Source: Glaciecola amylolytica | Lineage (GTDB): Bacteria; Bacteroidota; Bacteroidia; Flavobacteriales_D; Crocinitomicaceae | Length of the DNA: 64,000 nt | Assembly: GCA_003856375.1 (NCBI GenBank) | Contig: CP034120.1 | Location: 868,001 to 932,000 of the forward strand | Reading direction: 5' to 3' | Shown here: positions 1-8,614 of the stretch, piece by piece | Layout: every line of letters starts with the position of its first letter | Position numbering within the stretch: position 1 is the stretch's first letter | The notes under the pieces: generated by a model | Seen by the model: only the letters and a program-made list of their open reading frames with translations | The model's database searches: none | Told to the model about the DNA's origin: nothing | Translations under genes and position numbers: made by a program

Positions 1-652
1 GCCGAATAAAAGTGGGTTTTCCATGTTGGGAAATGGAAAGTTGAAACTTGCTGTCCAGTTCCGTGTCAATCACATCATCCTTTATTTTGAATTTGCTTGT
101 TGCCTTTTCAATATCCAGATCAATCAAAACCGCATTGGCCTCATTGTATTTCCGGATATCGATGTGATCCAACACGATCGATTTCAGGTCCAGATGCAGT
201 TCTTCTTCAATTTCTTCTGCTTTTTTGGTCGAAGAAAGCGCGTTCAAAAGGTTTAAACTTCCGTCTAAATGCTGTGTCAGATGAATCTTTCCGTTTTTCG
301 CTTTAATGGATTTGATTTCGGTTTTTCCGGAGATTATGGTCCACAAATCAAAACCAACATATACATCCTGAACTTTCAGGATCGGTTTGCCCTTTTGTTT
401 CTTTCCTTCATAGATTTCCACGTTTTCCAGATCGATAGAAATATGCGGGAAATTGGCAAAAGGGGAAACATGGCTGCCGGAGATTTTAATTTCACCTTTG
501 AAATCCTCGTTTAAAGTGGTGAGAAGTTCCTGAACCAAGGCGTCCTGTTTCCAGTAAACAATGAGTACAAACAGCGAAAAAAGCAGAGTTGGAGTAATGA
601 TCAAATACATTACAAAACGCTTCCAGAATTTTTTTGTGACAAACAATTTCAT
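1..652 (-). CDS. AsmA-like membrane-anchored protein, 3' end outside window
   Basis: Reading the minus strand from an ATG at 652 gives an uninterrupted frame that runs off the left edge (at least 217 residues). It begins with a basic stretch and one membrane segment (about residues 14-34), then a periplasmic region alternating beta-strand-like segments (ISIDLENVEIYEG, LKVQDVYVGFDLWTIISGK, IKSIKAKNGKIHL). This spacing is typical of the AsmA/YicH/TamB N-terminus, a family linked to outer-membrane lipid transport. Divergent from sucC across 235 bp. The family call rests on pattern only and the C-terminus is not visible. Confidence 0.7.
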   Translation of the reverse strand, partial: MKLFVTKKFWKRFVMYLIITPTLLFSLFVLIVYWKQDALVQELLTTLNEDFKGEIKISGSHVSPFANFPHISIDLENVEIYEGKKQKGKPILKVQDVYVGFDLWTIISGKTEIKSIKAKNGKIHLTQHLDGSLNLLNALSSTKKAEEIEEELHLDLKSIVLDHIDIRKYNEANAVLIDLDIEKATSKFKIKDDVIDTELDSKFQLSISQHGKPTFIR

Positions 653-853
653 GATACGGATAAATGAACTCCGCTTAAAATTAGGCAATCTATTGTTTAG
701 CCATGCTTTGGAGGTTAAATTCTAATCTCATTTTAATCTCGGAGACCCGTTTCGAATTCAAAGATTTTTAACGGATGAAAACCGGAACCGGAAATTTTAC
801 AAATCCATTGAATTTTTATAGAATCCGGATTATCTCGAACCAATTTAATTACT

Positions 854-861
854 TACCTTTA
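854..861 (+). promoter_or_regulatory. Possible -7 box for sucC (TACCTTTA)
   Basis: TACCTTTA matches the Bacteroidota -7 consensus TAnnTTTG except at the last base and lies 26 nt upstream of the sucC start. No convincing -33 TTG was picked out. Confidence 0.4.
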
Positions 862-887
862 GCGCACCAAAAATTTAAAAAGTTGTC

Positions 888-2099
888 ATGAACTTACACG
901 AATATCAAGGAAAATCAATTTTACAAAAATACGGGGTGGCAATCCAGCGCGGAGTTGTTGTAGAAAAAGTAGAAGATGCAATTGCTGCAGCTAAAAAATT
1001 GACAGAGGAAACAGGAACTGGTTGGTATGTGGTTAAAGCACAGATCCATGCTGGTGGACGCGGAAAAGGTGTCGTTGAAGAAACTGGTTCTCATGGTGTA
1101 GTTTTGGCAAAAGGTCTTGATCAGGTAGAGGAGAAGGTAAAAGGAATCCTTGGTGGTCATTTGGAGACAGCTCAAACAAACGGGAAAGGTAAATTGGTGA
1201 GTAAAGTATTGCTTGCTGAGGATGTTTATTACCCGGGAGAAGCTGAAGTAGAAGAGTTTTACATGTCAGTTTTGTTGGATCGCGAAAGAGGCCGCAACAC
1301 CATCATGTATTCTACAGAAGGAGGAATGGATATCGAAACTGTTGCTCACGATACTCCACATTTGATTTTCAAAGAAGAAATCGATCCGCGTGTTGGAATT
1401 CAAGGTTTCCAGGCTCGTAAAATCGCTTTCAATCTTGGTTTGTCAGGAGAAGCATTCAAGCAAATGACGAAATTCGTTGTGAACTTGTACAATGCTTATG
1501 AAGGATGTGATGCTGCGATGTTTGAGATCAATCCGGTATTGAAAACTTCAGATAACAAAATTATTGCAGTTGATGCGAAAGTAACATTGGACGGAAACGG
1601 ATTGTACCGCCATCCGGACTATGCAGCAATGCGTGATACTTCAGAAGAAGATCCGTTGGATGTTGAAGCTGATGCAGCAGGATTGAACTTCGTGAAATTG
1701 GACGGAAACGTTGCTTGTATGGTAAACGGAGCAGGTTTGGCAATGGCTACTATGGATATTATTAAGTATTCAGGTGGTAACCCGGCAAACTTCCTGGATG
1801 TTGGTGGAACTGCAGATGCTGAGCGCGTTGAAAAAGCATTCCATATCATCTTGAAAGATCCGAACGTAAAAGCAATTTTGATTAATATCTTCGGAGGAAT
1901 CGTTCGTTGTGACCGTGTTGCTCAGGGAGTTGTTGATGCTTACAAGAGCATTGGAAACATTCCAGTTCCGATCATCGTTCGTTTGCAAGGAACAAATGCA
2001 ATTGAAGCAAAGAAAATCATTGATGATTCAGGATTGAATGTGCATTCAGCTGTATTGTTGCAGGAAGCAGCAGATAAAGTAAAAGAAGTATTGGCGTAA
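888..2099 (+). CDS. sucC: Succinate-CoA ligase, beta subunit
   Basis: 403 residues, full length for the family. It opens with [12 protein letters not shown], the standard start of SucC, followed by the ATP-grasp fold ([14 protein letters not shown], then [11 protein letters not shown]) and the C-terminal CoA-ligase flavodoxin-like domain containing [10 protein letters not shown]. With SucD it converts succinyl-CoA, NDP and phosphate to succinate, CoA and NTP in the cytosolic TCA cycle. sucD is not adjacent: the gene is monocistronic here, with its own terminator 20 bp after the stop. The upstream region carries a near-consensus -7 box. Confidence 0.97.
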   Translation: MNLHEYQGKSILQKYGVAIQRGVVVEKVEDAIAAAKKLTEETGTGWYVVKAQIHAGGRGKGVVEETGSHGVVLAKGLDQVEEKVKGILGGHLETAQTNGKGKLVSKVLLAEDVYYPGEAEVEEFYMSVLLDRERGRNTIMYSTEGGMDIETVAHDTPHLIFKEEIDPRVGIQGFQARKIAFNLGLSGEAFKQMTKFVVNLYNAYEGCDAAMFEINPVLKTSDNKIIAVDAKVTLDGNGLYRHPDYAAMRDTSEEDPLDVEADAAGLNFVKLDGNVACMVNGAGLAMATMDIIKYSGGNPANFLDVGGTADAERVEKAFHIILKDPNVKAILINIFGGIVRCDRVAQGVVDAYKSIGNIPVPIIVRLQGTNAIEAKKIIDDSGLNVHSAVLLQEAADKVKEVLA

Positions 2100-2119
2100 G
2101 TCAAAACAAATATTAGTGA

Positions 2120-2150
2120 AAGCCTCGACAATATGTCGGGGCTTTTTTGT
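2120..2150 (+). terminator. Rho-independent terminator of sucC
   Basis: Stem 2120-2130 (AAGCCTCGACA) pairs with 2134-2144 around a 3-nt ATA loop with one G-T pair, followed by a T-run to about 2149. Confidence 0.9.
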
Positions 2151-2246
2151 TTTAGTCTCATTATAAATAAGAGCTTGGTTTTTGGGGAAATTGTGATTGG
2201 ATTTGTGTTGCTTTTTCCGAGTTGAAAAAGAGGGGCTTTAAACTTC

Positions 2247-2310
2247 CGAAACCCTTATTGTCATTGGCTGGTACACAATATCGCGAATATAGGTCAGGAA
2301 GTGAAAAATA
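2247..2310 (+). repeat. Intergenic direct repeat, copy 1
   Basis: First of three related copies of a roughly 46-64-bp sequence (core TGTCATTGGCTGGTACGCAA followed by ATCGCGAATA). The others are at 2579-2642 and 2755-2800. Lies in the gene-poor 2.15-2.88 kb gap. No protein motif or RNA gene is evident. Confidence 0.75.
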
Positions 2311-2578
2311 AGACTTATTTCTAGCAGTTTCGATATGTGAAAAAACTCAGGTTTTCCCTTAGATTAAACAGAGGATCGCGGAGGAGATTATTGTTTATTG
2401 TCACTTCTGGTTTTTTGCTATTTCATATGAAATTGTGAAACGCAAATTGTTTTCAAAAGTATCGGAAAGAAACAGCGGTGGTTTTTTGTTAATCAGGAAA
2501 AATCGACCTAAAAAAAGAGCGTGTCAAACACATTTTTTTGGAAAATTGTTGCTTAAATAATTACAGTTTTTTAGTCCT

Positions 2579-2642
2579 GAAACGCTTGCTGTCATTGGCT
2601 GGTACGCAATATCGCGAATATAGATCAGGAAGCGAAAAAATA
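2579..2642 (+). repeat. Intergenic direct repeat, copy 2
   Basis: About 88 percent identical by eye to copy 1 over the full length, including the trailing AGGAAGYGAAAAA. The 95-codon frame that crosses copies 2 and 3 (2538-2825) exists only because the repeat is open in one frame. I do not consider it a gene. Confidence 0.75.
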
Positions 2643-2754
2643 GGCTTCCTTTTGGAGATATTCACCCCGCAAAAATCAAAAGATGATCTATCGCAAAAAC
2701 CGATTCAAATTTCCCCATCCAATCACCCAAAAAATGACAAAGTTTTTTTACCTC

Positions 2755-2800
2755 TGAAACCCTTGCTGTCATTGGCCAATACGCAATATCGCGAATTTGG
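2755..2800 (+). repeat. Intergenic direct repeat, copy 3 (shorter)
   Basis: Matches copies 1 and 2 through the TCGCGAAT core, with GGCCAATACG in place of GGCTGGTACG, and loses similarity after 2800. The rest of 2160-2880 holds nothing else I can identify. Confidence 0.7.
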
Positions 2801-2884
2801 TTTTTTTCTTATAACTATGTTATAAGGGTTTCCCTCCCAAACTTTTTTTAGCAATCCATAGCAACCGTGTCATTTTTTTTGCGT

Positions 2885-2892
2885 TACCTTTG
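2885..2892 (+). promoter_or_regulatory. -7 promoter box TACCTTTG
   Basis: Exact match to TAnnTTTG, 53 bp upstream of the ATG of a 25-codon ORF whose transcript would end at a strong terminator at 3049-3083. This defines a transcription unit of about 190 nt. Confidence 0.65.
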
Positions 2893-2945
2893 TCGACGAT
2901 TATAAGAATCAAGAATTAGTATTAACAATTTTAAAAACCGAAGCA

Positions 2946-3023
2946 ATGTTCAAATTCAGTACAACATTAGGAGCTCCAACTGGTCAAGGGACTAGTGCGC
3001 TCGGGCTTTGGGTTTTTCAATAG
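2946..3023 (+). CDS. Small ORF (25 aa) in its own short transcription unit
   Basis: ATG at 2946 encodes a 25-residue peptide starting MFKFSTTLGAPTG and ending GLWVFQ, Gly/Thr-rich with one Trp. It is framed by a consensus -7 box (2885) and a hairpin terminator (3049), so the region is probably transcribed. The purine-rich AAACCGAAGCA just upstream is a weak ribosome-binding candidate. It could be a real small protein, a leader peptide, or an incidental ORF in a small RNA. No family recognised. Confidence 0.45.
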   Translation: MFKFSTTLGAPTGQGTSALGLWVFQ

Positions 3024-3048
3024 CGATTATCAAAATCATCTTTATATG

Positions 3049-3083
3049 AAAATCCGAAGCTGTTAGAGGTTTCGGATTTTTTT
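3049..3083 (+). terminator. Rho-independent terminator of the small unit
   Basis: Perfect 10-bp stem (AAAATCCGAA, 3049-3058, with 3071-3080), a 12-nt loop and a T-run to 3083. Confidence 0.85.
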
Positions 3084-3324
3084 ATGTCAAAATTTCCCGA
3101 AATCTCTTTTTACCGAATCAGGTAAAACAAATTCAAAAAGAGTATTGAAACCAAAGTTGAGTTGAAAATCAGATTTTTAACTTGTTTCTCTGATACAGTT
3201 TGATGTTATTTCATTTAGTGCATCAAGCGAGTCCGGTAGGCGAGCAAGAATCTGTGAATCTGCGGTAAAATGAATCTTCAATTTGCCAAAAGAAAGCGCA
3301 ACAGAGGTCGATAATTAAAATTTT

Positions 3325-4713
3325 ATGGGAAATAAGATAAAGGGAAAAGACCTGTTGAAAATAGGCTTTCCCAATGACAACTCTGTAAACATCGCCTTAG
3401 GGGTGATCAGCAGATATAAAAAGAAAGAAACAAAAGACCGCGTTTTAAGTGAATTGTCCGAATTGCTTTACACTCCGGATGAATACATCGGAGACGGAAT
3501 TTGGGGAAAAATAGCAGAAGGCTTAATCGCTCCGGTAGAAGTGAAATTCAATGAATTAAAGGTCGAACGCTCACCGTTTTTGATCTACGGCGAAAACGAA
3601 ATTGACGAACAAACAAAACATCAGTTTTACCAATCTCTGAAATTGCCGGTTTCGGTTCAGGGAGCGTTGATGCCGGATGCACATTACGGATACGGCTTAC
3701 CGATCGGAGGAGTTTTGGCAACGAAAAATGCCGTGATTCCTTACGGAGTGGGAGTAGATATCGGATGCCGGATGTCGATGACCATTTTTGATGCACCCGC
3801 TTCGTTTTTCAACGGCAGAACGCATCAATTGGAAAACCTGCTTTCAGAACATACCAAGTTTGGAATGTACGAAACGCATAAGGTCAAACACGATCACGAA
3901 GTTTTGGAAAGTTCCTTATTCCGCGAAATTCCCTTGTTGAGAAAACTCCACGGAAAAGCTTACCAACAGTTGGGGACTTCAGGTGGAGGAAATCACTTCG
4001 TAGAGTTTGGAACGGTGACCATTACCGCAACAGATGCAGGAGTTCCTCCGGGTGAGTATTTGGGATTGCTGAGCCACAGCGGTTCGCGCGGATTGGGAGC
4101 TGCAATTGCAAAACAGTACACGCAGTCGGCGATTAAACAATGTCCTTTGCCAAGACAAGTACAGCATTTGGCATGGCTGGATCTGAACACACACGATGGA
4201 CAGGAATACTGGAAAGTGATGAATCTGGCAGGAGAATATGCAAAAGCGTGTCACGATGATATTCACGCAAGATTGACCAAAAAGTTGGGGCTTCGCATGT
4301 TGATGACGATAGAGAACCACCACAATTTTGCATGGAAAGAAACCGTGAACGGAGAAGAGTGTATTGTGCATCGAAAAGGTGCTACGCCGGCAGGTTTAGG
4401 TCAGATGGGAATTATTCCCGGAAGCATGACCGCACCCGGATTCATTGTGAGAGGCTTAGGAAACGAAGCGAGTATCAATTCCGCATCTCACGGAGCAGGC
4501 CGTTTGTATTCGCGCTCTCAATGTAAAGGACGCTTTACGAAGAGCGAAATGATGAAAACATTGAAGGATTCTGATGTGAGTTTAATTGGCGGAGCAGTAG
4601 ATGAAAGCCCGATGGCATATAAGAACATTCACCATGTAATGGGGAATCAGCAGGAATTGGTAGAAACAATCGGGACTTTTTCACCGAAGATTGTAAGAAT
4701 GGATAAGAAGTAG
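3325..4713 (+). CDS. rtcB: RNA-splicing ligase RtcB
   Basis: 462 residues with the RtcB landmarks in order: PDAHYGYGLPIGGVLAT, GVGVDIGCR (metal-binding Cys), GTSGGGNHFVEFG (metal-binding His), SHSGSRGLG, HRKGATPAG and, near the C-terminus, SASHGAGR with the His that carries GMP. The family joins RNA 2',3'-cyclic phosphate or 3'-phosphate ends to 5'-OH ends using GTP and Mn2+. Followed 141 bp later by prfH. RtcB-PrfH pairs have been reported to act in repair of cleaved rRNA. The 55-60-residue N-terminal extension is distinctive of this subfamily as I recall it. Confidence 0.95.
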   Translation: MGNKIKGKDLLKIGFPNDNSVNIALGVISRYKKKETKDRVLSELSELLYTPDEYIGDGIWGKIAEGLIAPVEVKFNELKVERSPFLIYGENEIDEQTKHQFYQSLKLPVSVQGALMPDAHYGYGLPIGGVLATKNAVIPYGVGVDIGCRMSMTIFDAPASFFNGRTHQLENLLSEHTKFGMYETHKVKHDHEVLESSLFREIPLLRKLHGKAYQQLGTSGGGNHFVEFGTVTITATDAGVPPGEYLGLLSHSGSRGLGAAIAKQYTQSAIKQCPLPRQVQHLAWLDLNTHDGQEYWKVMNLAGEYAKACHDDIHARLTKKLGLRMLMTIENHHNFAWKETVNGEECIVHRKGATPAGLGQMGIIPGSMTAPGFIVRGLGNEASINSASHGAGRLYSRSQCKGRFTKSEMMKTLKDSDVSLIGGAVDESPMAYKNIHHVMGNQQELVETIGTFSPKIVRMDKK

Positions 4714-4854
4714 CGGTAGCTGCCGAAGACTGAGCGAGGTAATATCAAATTGCTTAAGCGAAGGAAAAACATTCGTGCAGACATGAAGAAGTACTGCTTC
4801 TGATACCGGGTCCAGAGAAGTGGGGCTGGCATCAGTTAAAGACAACAAGAACAG

Positions 4855-5550
4855 ATGGAAACAACAATTTTACATATTACAACAGCGAAAGGTCCTTTGG
4901 AATGCCAATTGGCTGCAGGAAAAATTCTGGGCGCCTTACTCTCTGATCTGAGAGGAAAAGGAGTGCAGGCAGAAACACTGGAACGCACTCCGGGCTCCGA
5001 AAACGGAACCATTCTTTCCGCAACTGTCCAGCTTAGCGGAAAGAACCTTCAACCGATCATTCAAACCTGGTTAGGGACGATATTGTGGATTCAAAAAAGT
5101 CCGTATCGTCCCAATCACGGGCGGAAAAATTGGTTTGTGGGAATTTATGAAACGAAAATGCCCGATAAACTGATCTGGAAAGAAGACGATTTGGTTTATC
5201 AGTCAGTGAGAAGCAGCGGAGCCGGCGGACAACATGTCAATAAAGTGAGTTCCGCCATTCGTGCCATTCATCCGCCAACAGGAATGATGGTTTTTGTTCA
5301 GGATAGCCGTTCACAGCTTCAGAATAAGAAACTGGCACGTGAACGGATGCGCGAAAAACTGGAAAAAGTGCAGATTCAGAAAATGATCGACAATGTGAAT
5401 GAACAATGGTCACAACATCATGAACTGGAACGTGGAAATCCGGTGAGAACATTTACAGGAATGGATTTCAAACCCAAAAAAGAAGCGAAATCCTTCAAAA
5501 AAGAACGAAGTAAGTTGAAACAAGAATTATACAAGGAATTGAAATTATGA
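4855..5550 (+). CDS. prfH: Peptide chain release factor homolog PrfH
   Basis: 231 residues, short for a release factor. It has the catalytic GGQ loop ([18 protein letters not shown]) and a basic C-terminal tail, but lacks the codon-recognition domain 2 of RF1/RF2. This is the PrfH architecture, and it sits next to rtcB as in other genomes. The known model is that PrfH releases the peptide from ribosomes with damaged decoding centres so that RtcB can reseal the RNA; the role here is inferred from context. The stop overlaps the next start by 4 bp. Confidence 0.92.
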   Translation: METTILHITTAKGPLECQLAAGKILGALLSDLRGKGVQAETLERTPGSENGTILSATVQLSGKNLQPIIQTWLGTILWIQKSPYRPNHGRKNWFVGIYETKMPDKLIWKEDDLVYQSVRSSGAGGQHVNKVSSAIRAIHPPTGMMVFVQDSRSQLQNKKLARERMREKLEKVQIQKMIDNVNEQWSQHHELERGNPVRTFTGMDFKPKKEAKSFKKERSKLKQELYKELKL

Positions 5551-6026
5551 CAACTAATAATTACCTGATCAAAGCGTTGGAAAGCTACCCTTACGATTTG
5601 GAACAATGCATGGAATCGTTGAATTATGCCATGGCGTATGAAGACAACCATCCGATTGCATATTGTTTGATGGGAAGAGTTCATTTGGAAATCTTCAAGG
5701 ATTATCCGACCGCAAACAGCTATTTCAGAGAAGCATTGGCTTCCGATGTCGATTACGTTGAAACATACGGCTACTTTTTGGAATGCCTCTTGATTCAGGC
5801 AGATTTCGAAGAGTTGAAAAAGCTCTTGGTTTTCGCCGGAAAACGAAAAGGAATGGATCACGCATTGCTCTTCTATTATGAAGCATTGCTTTTGGAACGG
5901 CAGATGAAATTCAAAAAAGCCCAAAAGAAGCTGAAAGAATCCATGCTGTTGGCTCCAAGCTCAGCCTTCATGTCAGACCTCGAAGAAATGAAGCGCCGTA
6001 TCGAGAAGAAAAGCGCTTTGAAATAA
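5547..6026 (+). CDS. TPR-repeat protein downstream of prfH
   Basis: 159 residues, no signal peptide, helical throughout with TPR-like pairs ([54 protein letters not shown]). Overlaps prfH by 4 bp (ATGA), implying coupled translation and a shared function with the RNA-repair pair. A scaffold or co-factor role is inference. Confidence 0.75.
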   Translation: MTTNNYLIKALESYPYDLEQCMESLNYAMAYEDNHPIAYCLMGRVHLEIFKDYPTANSYFREALASDVDYVETYGYFLECLLIQADFEELKKLLVFAGKRKGMDHALLFYYEALLLERQMKFKKAQKKLKESMLLAPSSAFMSDLEEMKRRIEKKSALK

Positions 6027-6172
6027 ATAGCGAATCAATGATGTTTTTGATGAACCGCAAAGACCGGAGAATGCAGAGTTGTTAAATAAACAGTTCTTTG
6101 TACCCTTTGTCTCTTTGCGGTTCATTTTTTCTCTTAAATTGCATCTGAATTTCAAACCCGAATCTAAAGCCC

Positions 6173-7033
6173 ATGAATCCTTTCCTGCGTTTGTGCTTAA
6201 CCTTTTTCGCGATAGGTATTTTTGCCAGTTGCAACATGAATCCGTCCGATACAATTGATGGCGTTTACACCGATCAACAGCTTATAGACACATCCGGAAC
6301 CAGGATCGAAACACGGATTTTGCCTCCCGAAGGATTCAAAAGGAGACAGTTGGACAGTACGAGTTTTGGCTTCTACCTGCGGAATCTTTCGTTGAAACCG
6401 GATGGTTCTCCCGTTCATTTGTATGACGGATCACTGAAAGGAAATCAAAGCGCACACGTTGCTGTTGTGGATATGTCGGTAGGGAAGCGCGATTTACAAC
6501 AATGTGCAGATGCGGTCATGCGTTTGAGAGCAGAATATTTGTTTCGTCAAAAACGCTATGCGGATATTCATTTCCGTTTTGTGAGCGGATTTGATTGTGC
6601 ATATTCCAAGTGGAGAGAAGGAAACAGAGTCGTGATTCACGGAAATTCCGTTTCCTGGCAAAAAACAGCCGGAGAAGACAAAAGCTATACCTCATTCCTG
6701 AAATACATGGAAACCGTTTTCAACTATGCAAGTACACTTTCGCTGGATAAAGAACTGCGTTCTGTGGAATTGAAAGACGTGGAAATCGGAGATGTGCTCA
6801 TTCGCGGAGGATCGCCCGGACATGCGGTAATCGTGGTGGATATGGCCGTAAATACAGAAGGAAAAAAGTTGGTGCTTCTGGCTCAAAGTTACATGCCGGC
6901 ACAGGAAATACAGGTATTGATGAATCCGGTGAATTCCAAACAATCTCCTTGGTTTGACCTGGAAGAAAGAATGAAAATCTACACTCCCGAATGGACTTTT
7001 GAAGCATTTCAGTTAAAGCGATTTGAAAGATAA
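6173..7033 (+). CDS. DUF4846-family lipoprotein
   Basis: 286 residues. Signal peptide with lipobox-like FASC (Cys about residue 20). The body contains GFYLRNLSLKP, HVAVVDMSVGKRDLQQCADAVMRLRAEY and a C-terminal GDVLIRGGSPGHAVIVVDMA segment followed by LLAQSYMPAQEIQVL, which I recognise as DUF4846 (function unknown, with an NlpC/P60-like GHAVIV stretch). Probably outer-membrane anchored. Monocistronic, with 146 bp upstream. Confidence 0.8.
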   Translation: MNPFLRLCLTFFAIGIFASCNMNPSDTIDGVYTDQQLIDTSGTRIETRILPPEGFKRRQLDSTSFGFYLRNLSLKPDGSPVHLYDGSLKGNQSAHVAVVDMSVGKRDLQQCADAVMRLRAEYLFRQKRYADIHFRFVSGFDCAYSKWREGNRVVIHGNSVSWQKTAGEDKSYTSFLKYMETVFNYASTLSLDKELRSVELKDVEIGDVLIRGGSPGHAVIVVDMAVNTEGKKLVLLAQSYMPAQEIQVLMNPVNSKQSPWFDLEERMKIYTPEWTFEAFQLKRFER

Positions 7034-7178
7034 ATTGAAAAGAAAGAAAGGTAAAAGTGAGATAATTCAAATTTAAGTCGTGAATCTTTGAGGAAAAACC
7101 TCATTTATTACATTGAAACTTTCTTGTTACACATATGTGTAATTTTTGCCTTTTCAATTTTTACTTTTCAATTTACAG

Positions 7179-7186
7179 TATCTTTG
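7179..7186 (+). promoter_or_regulatory. -7 box TATCTTTG upstream of map
   Basis: Exact TAnnTTTG match ending 26 nt before the ATG at 7213. It lies inside the longer open frame that could start at 7135, which argues that the true start is 7213 (or 7192). Confidence 0.65.
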
Positions 7187-7212
7187 TGTCGATGAATTTC
7201 TTGAATAAGAGT

Positions 7213-7995
7213 ATGATTAAATATAAGACAGCCGAAGAAATTGAAATTATGCGTCAGGCAGCGCAAGTCGTAAGCAGAACTTTAGGAAAGGTTGCTGAAA
7301 TGATGCGTCCTGGAGTAACTCCTTTGGAATTGGATAAAATGGCAGAAGCGTATATCCGTTCGCAAGATGCAATTCCGGGATTTTTAGGTTTGTACGGTTG
7401 TCCGAGTACTCTGTTGATCTCGGTAAATGAGCAGGTTGTTCATGGTTTGCCCACTGAAAGACCTATTCAGGAAGGTGATATCGTTTCCGTTGATTGCGGA
7501 GCGGTTTACAAAGGTTATTACGGAGACCACGCTTACACCTTTGCGGTTGGAAAAATCTCCGAAGCAAAACAAAAATTACTCGACGTAACATTGGAATGCC
7601 TGTATCTGGGAATCGAACAGGCAACCACCTCCAACAGGATGGAAGATATCGGCTGGGCAATTCAAACTCATGCCGAAAAACACGGTTACGGAGTTGTGCG
7701 TGAATTAGTTGGTCACGGATTGGGAAAAACCCTGCACGAAGATCCACAAGTTCCAAACTACGGAAAACGCGGAAGAGGAAAGAAAATTATGAATGGTCTG
7801 ACGATCGCAATCGAACCGATGATCAATCTGGGAACCGAAAAAGTCATTCAATTGGAAGATAATTGGACAATCGTAACAGCCGACGGACAGCCGAGTGCGC
7901 ATTTTGAGCACGATATTGCGGTTGTAGACGGAAAACCGGTTATTCTTTCAACATTCGATTACATCGAAGAGGCTTTGGCGAAAAAGAATGATTAG
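7213..7995 (+). CDS. map: Methionine aminopeptidase, type I
   Basis: 260 residues from the ATG at 7213, beginning MIKYKTAEEIEIMRQAA. Metal ligands of the pita-bread fold are visible: VDCGAVYKGYYGDHAYTF (two Asp), GHGLGKTLHEDP (His), AIEPMINLG (Glu) and AHFEHDIAV (Glu/His). Removes N-terminal Met from nascent proteins in the cytosol. An upstream in-frame ATG at 7135 would add 26 hydrophobic residues, but a promoter box lies inside that stretch. Overlaps the next gene by 8 bp. Confidence 0.95.
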   Translation: MIKYKTAEEIEIMRQAAQVVSRTLGKVAEMMRPGVTPLELDKMAEAYIRSQDAIPGFLGLYGCPSTLLISVNEQVVHGLPTERPIQEGDIVSVDCGAVYKGYYGDHAYTFAVGKISEAKQKLLDVTLECLYLGIEQATTSNRMEDIGWAIQTHAEKHGYGVVRELVGHGLGKTLHEDPQVPNYGKRGRGKKIMNGLTIAIEPMINLGTEKVIQLEDNWTIVTADGQPSAHFEHDIAVVDGKPVILSTFDYIEEALAKKND

Positions 7996-8605
7996 CGAGC
8001 GAATCGTTTTACTGGCCATCTTAACGGCATGTATGTTCGGATTATCCACCTTGATGAGAGATGGAGTATTCCTGCTTCCTTTTGTACTCTATAAATTCGG
8101 ACTTTTTTTGATAGCGGTGATTCTATTGATCGCCAACAGAACGAAAATCCGTCTGCAGGAAATCATGCTGCTGCTCTGGACTTTTTCATTGGTTTTGTCT
8201 TCACGACCGGTTTTCGAAGTGTTTTTCGGAGAAGACTATCTGCGTCAGCATCAGGAAGGATTACTGGTGTTTTCGACCTGGAGTTTGCTCGGTTTTGTCG
8301 TCTTCTTTTTCGTTTGGCAGATTCTCATCGCATTGAAAGATAAAACCGTTTTCCGCTGGCTGCAAATGATCAATGCATCCCTGATCATGATTTGCTTTTT
8401 CATGAATATGTATGAATGGATGATCGTTCCGTTCTGGATGTGGATGTTGAGTGTTTTCCTCAGTCGAAATGAAAATCCTTTACATAAATCATTTGCCGGT
8501 TTGTATGGATTTGTGTTTTTGAGCGCATGGATTTCGGCACTTTATTTCGGTAAAGATGCTATTTTGAGTGTAACTTTAACGGAGTTTCATATTATAGGAA
8601 CATAG
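7988..8605 (+). CDS. Multi-pass membrane protein, function unknown
   Basis: 205 residues, six or so hydrophobic segments from residue 5 to the end (for example LLPFVLYKFGLFLIAVILL; GLYGFVFLSAWISALYFG). Overlaps map by 8 bp, so it is translationally coupled to it. No catalytic motif seen and no family named with confidence. Confidence 0.75.
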   Translation: MISERIVLLAILTACMFGLSTLMRDGVFLLPFVLYKFGLFLIAVILLIANRTKIRLQEIMLLLWTFSLVLSSRPVFEVFFGEDYLRQHQEGLLVFSTWSLLGFVVFFFVWQILIALKDKTVFRWLQMINASLIMICFFMNMYEWMIVPFWMWMLSVFLSRNENPLHKSFAGLYGFVFLSAWISALYFGKDAILSVTLTEFHIIGT

Positions 8606-8614
8606 TTACCACTT

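Noticed and set aside
1-514. Three plus-strand frames at the left edge
   Set aside because: They overlap the continuous minus-strand AsmA-like frame, whose translation has a membrane segment and regular strands.
2538-2825. 95-codon open frame across the intergenic repeats
   Set aside because: Its apparent internal repeat comes from the DNA repeat copies. No start signal or coding character; the frame closes in copy 1.
3979-4371. Minus-strand 130-codon frame inside rtcB
   Set aside because: Entirely antisense to conserved RtcB motifs. Low-complexity Cys/His-rich translation is typical of a shadow frame.
7135-7212. Longer N-terminus for methionine aminopeptidase
   Set aside because: The extension is hydrophobic, absent from the family, and contains the -7 promoter box.
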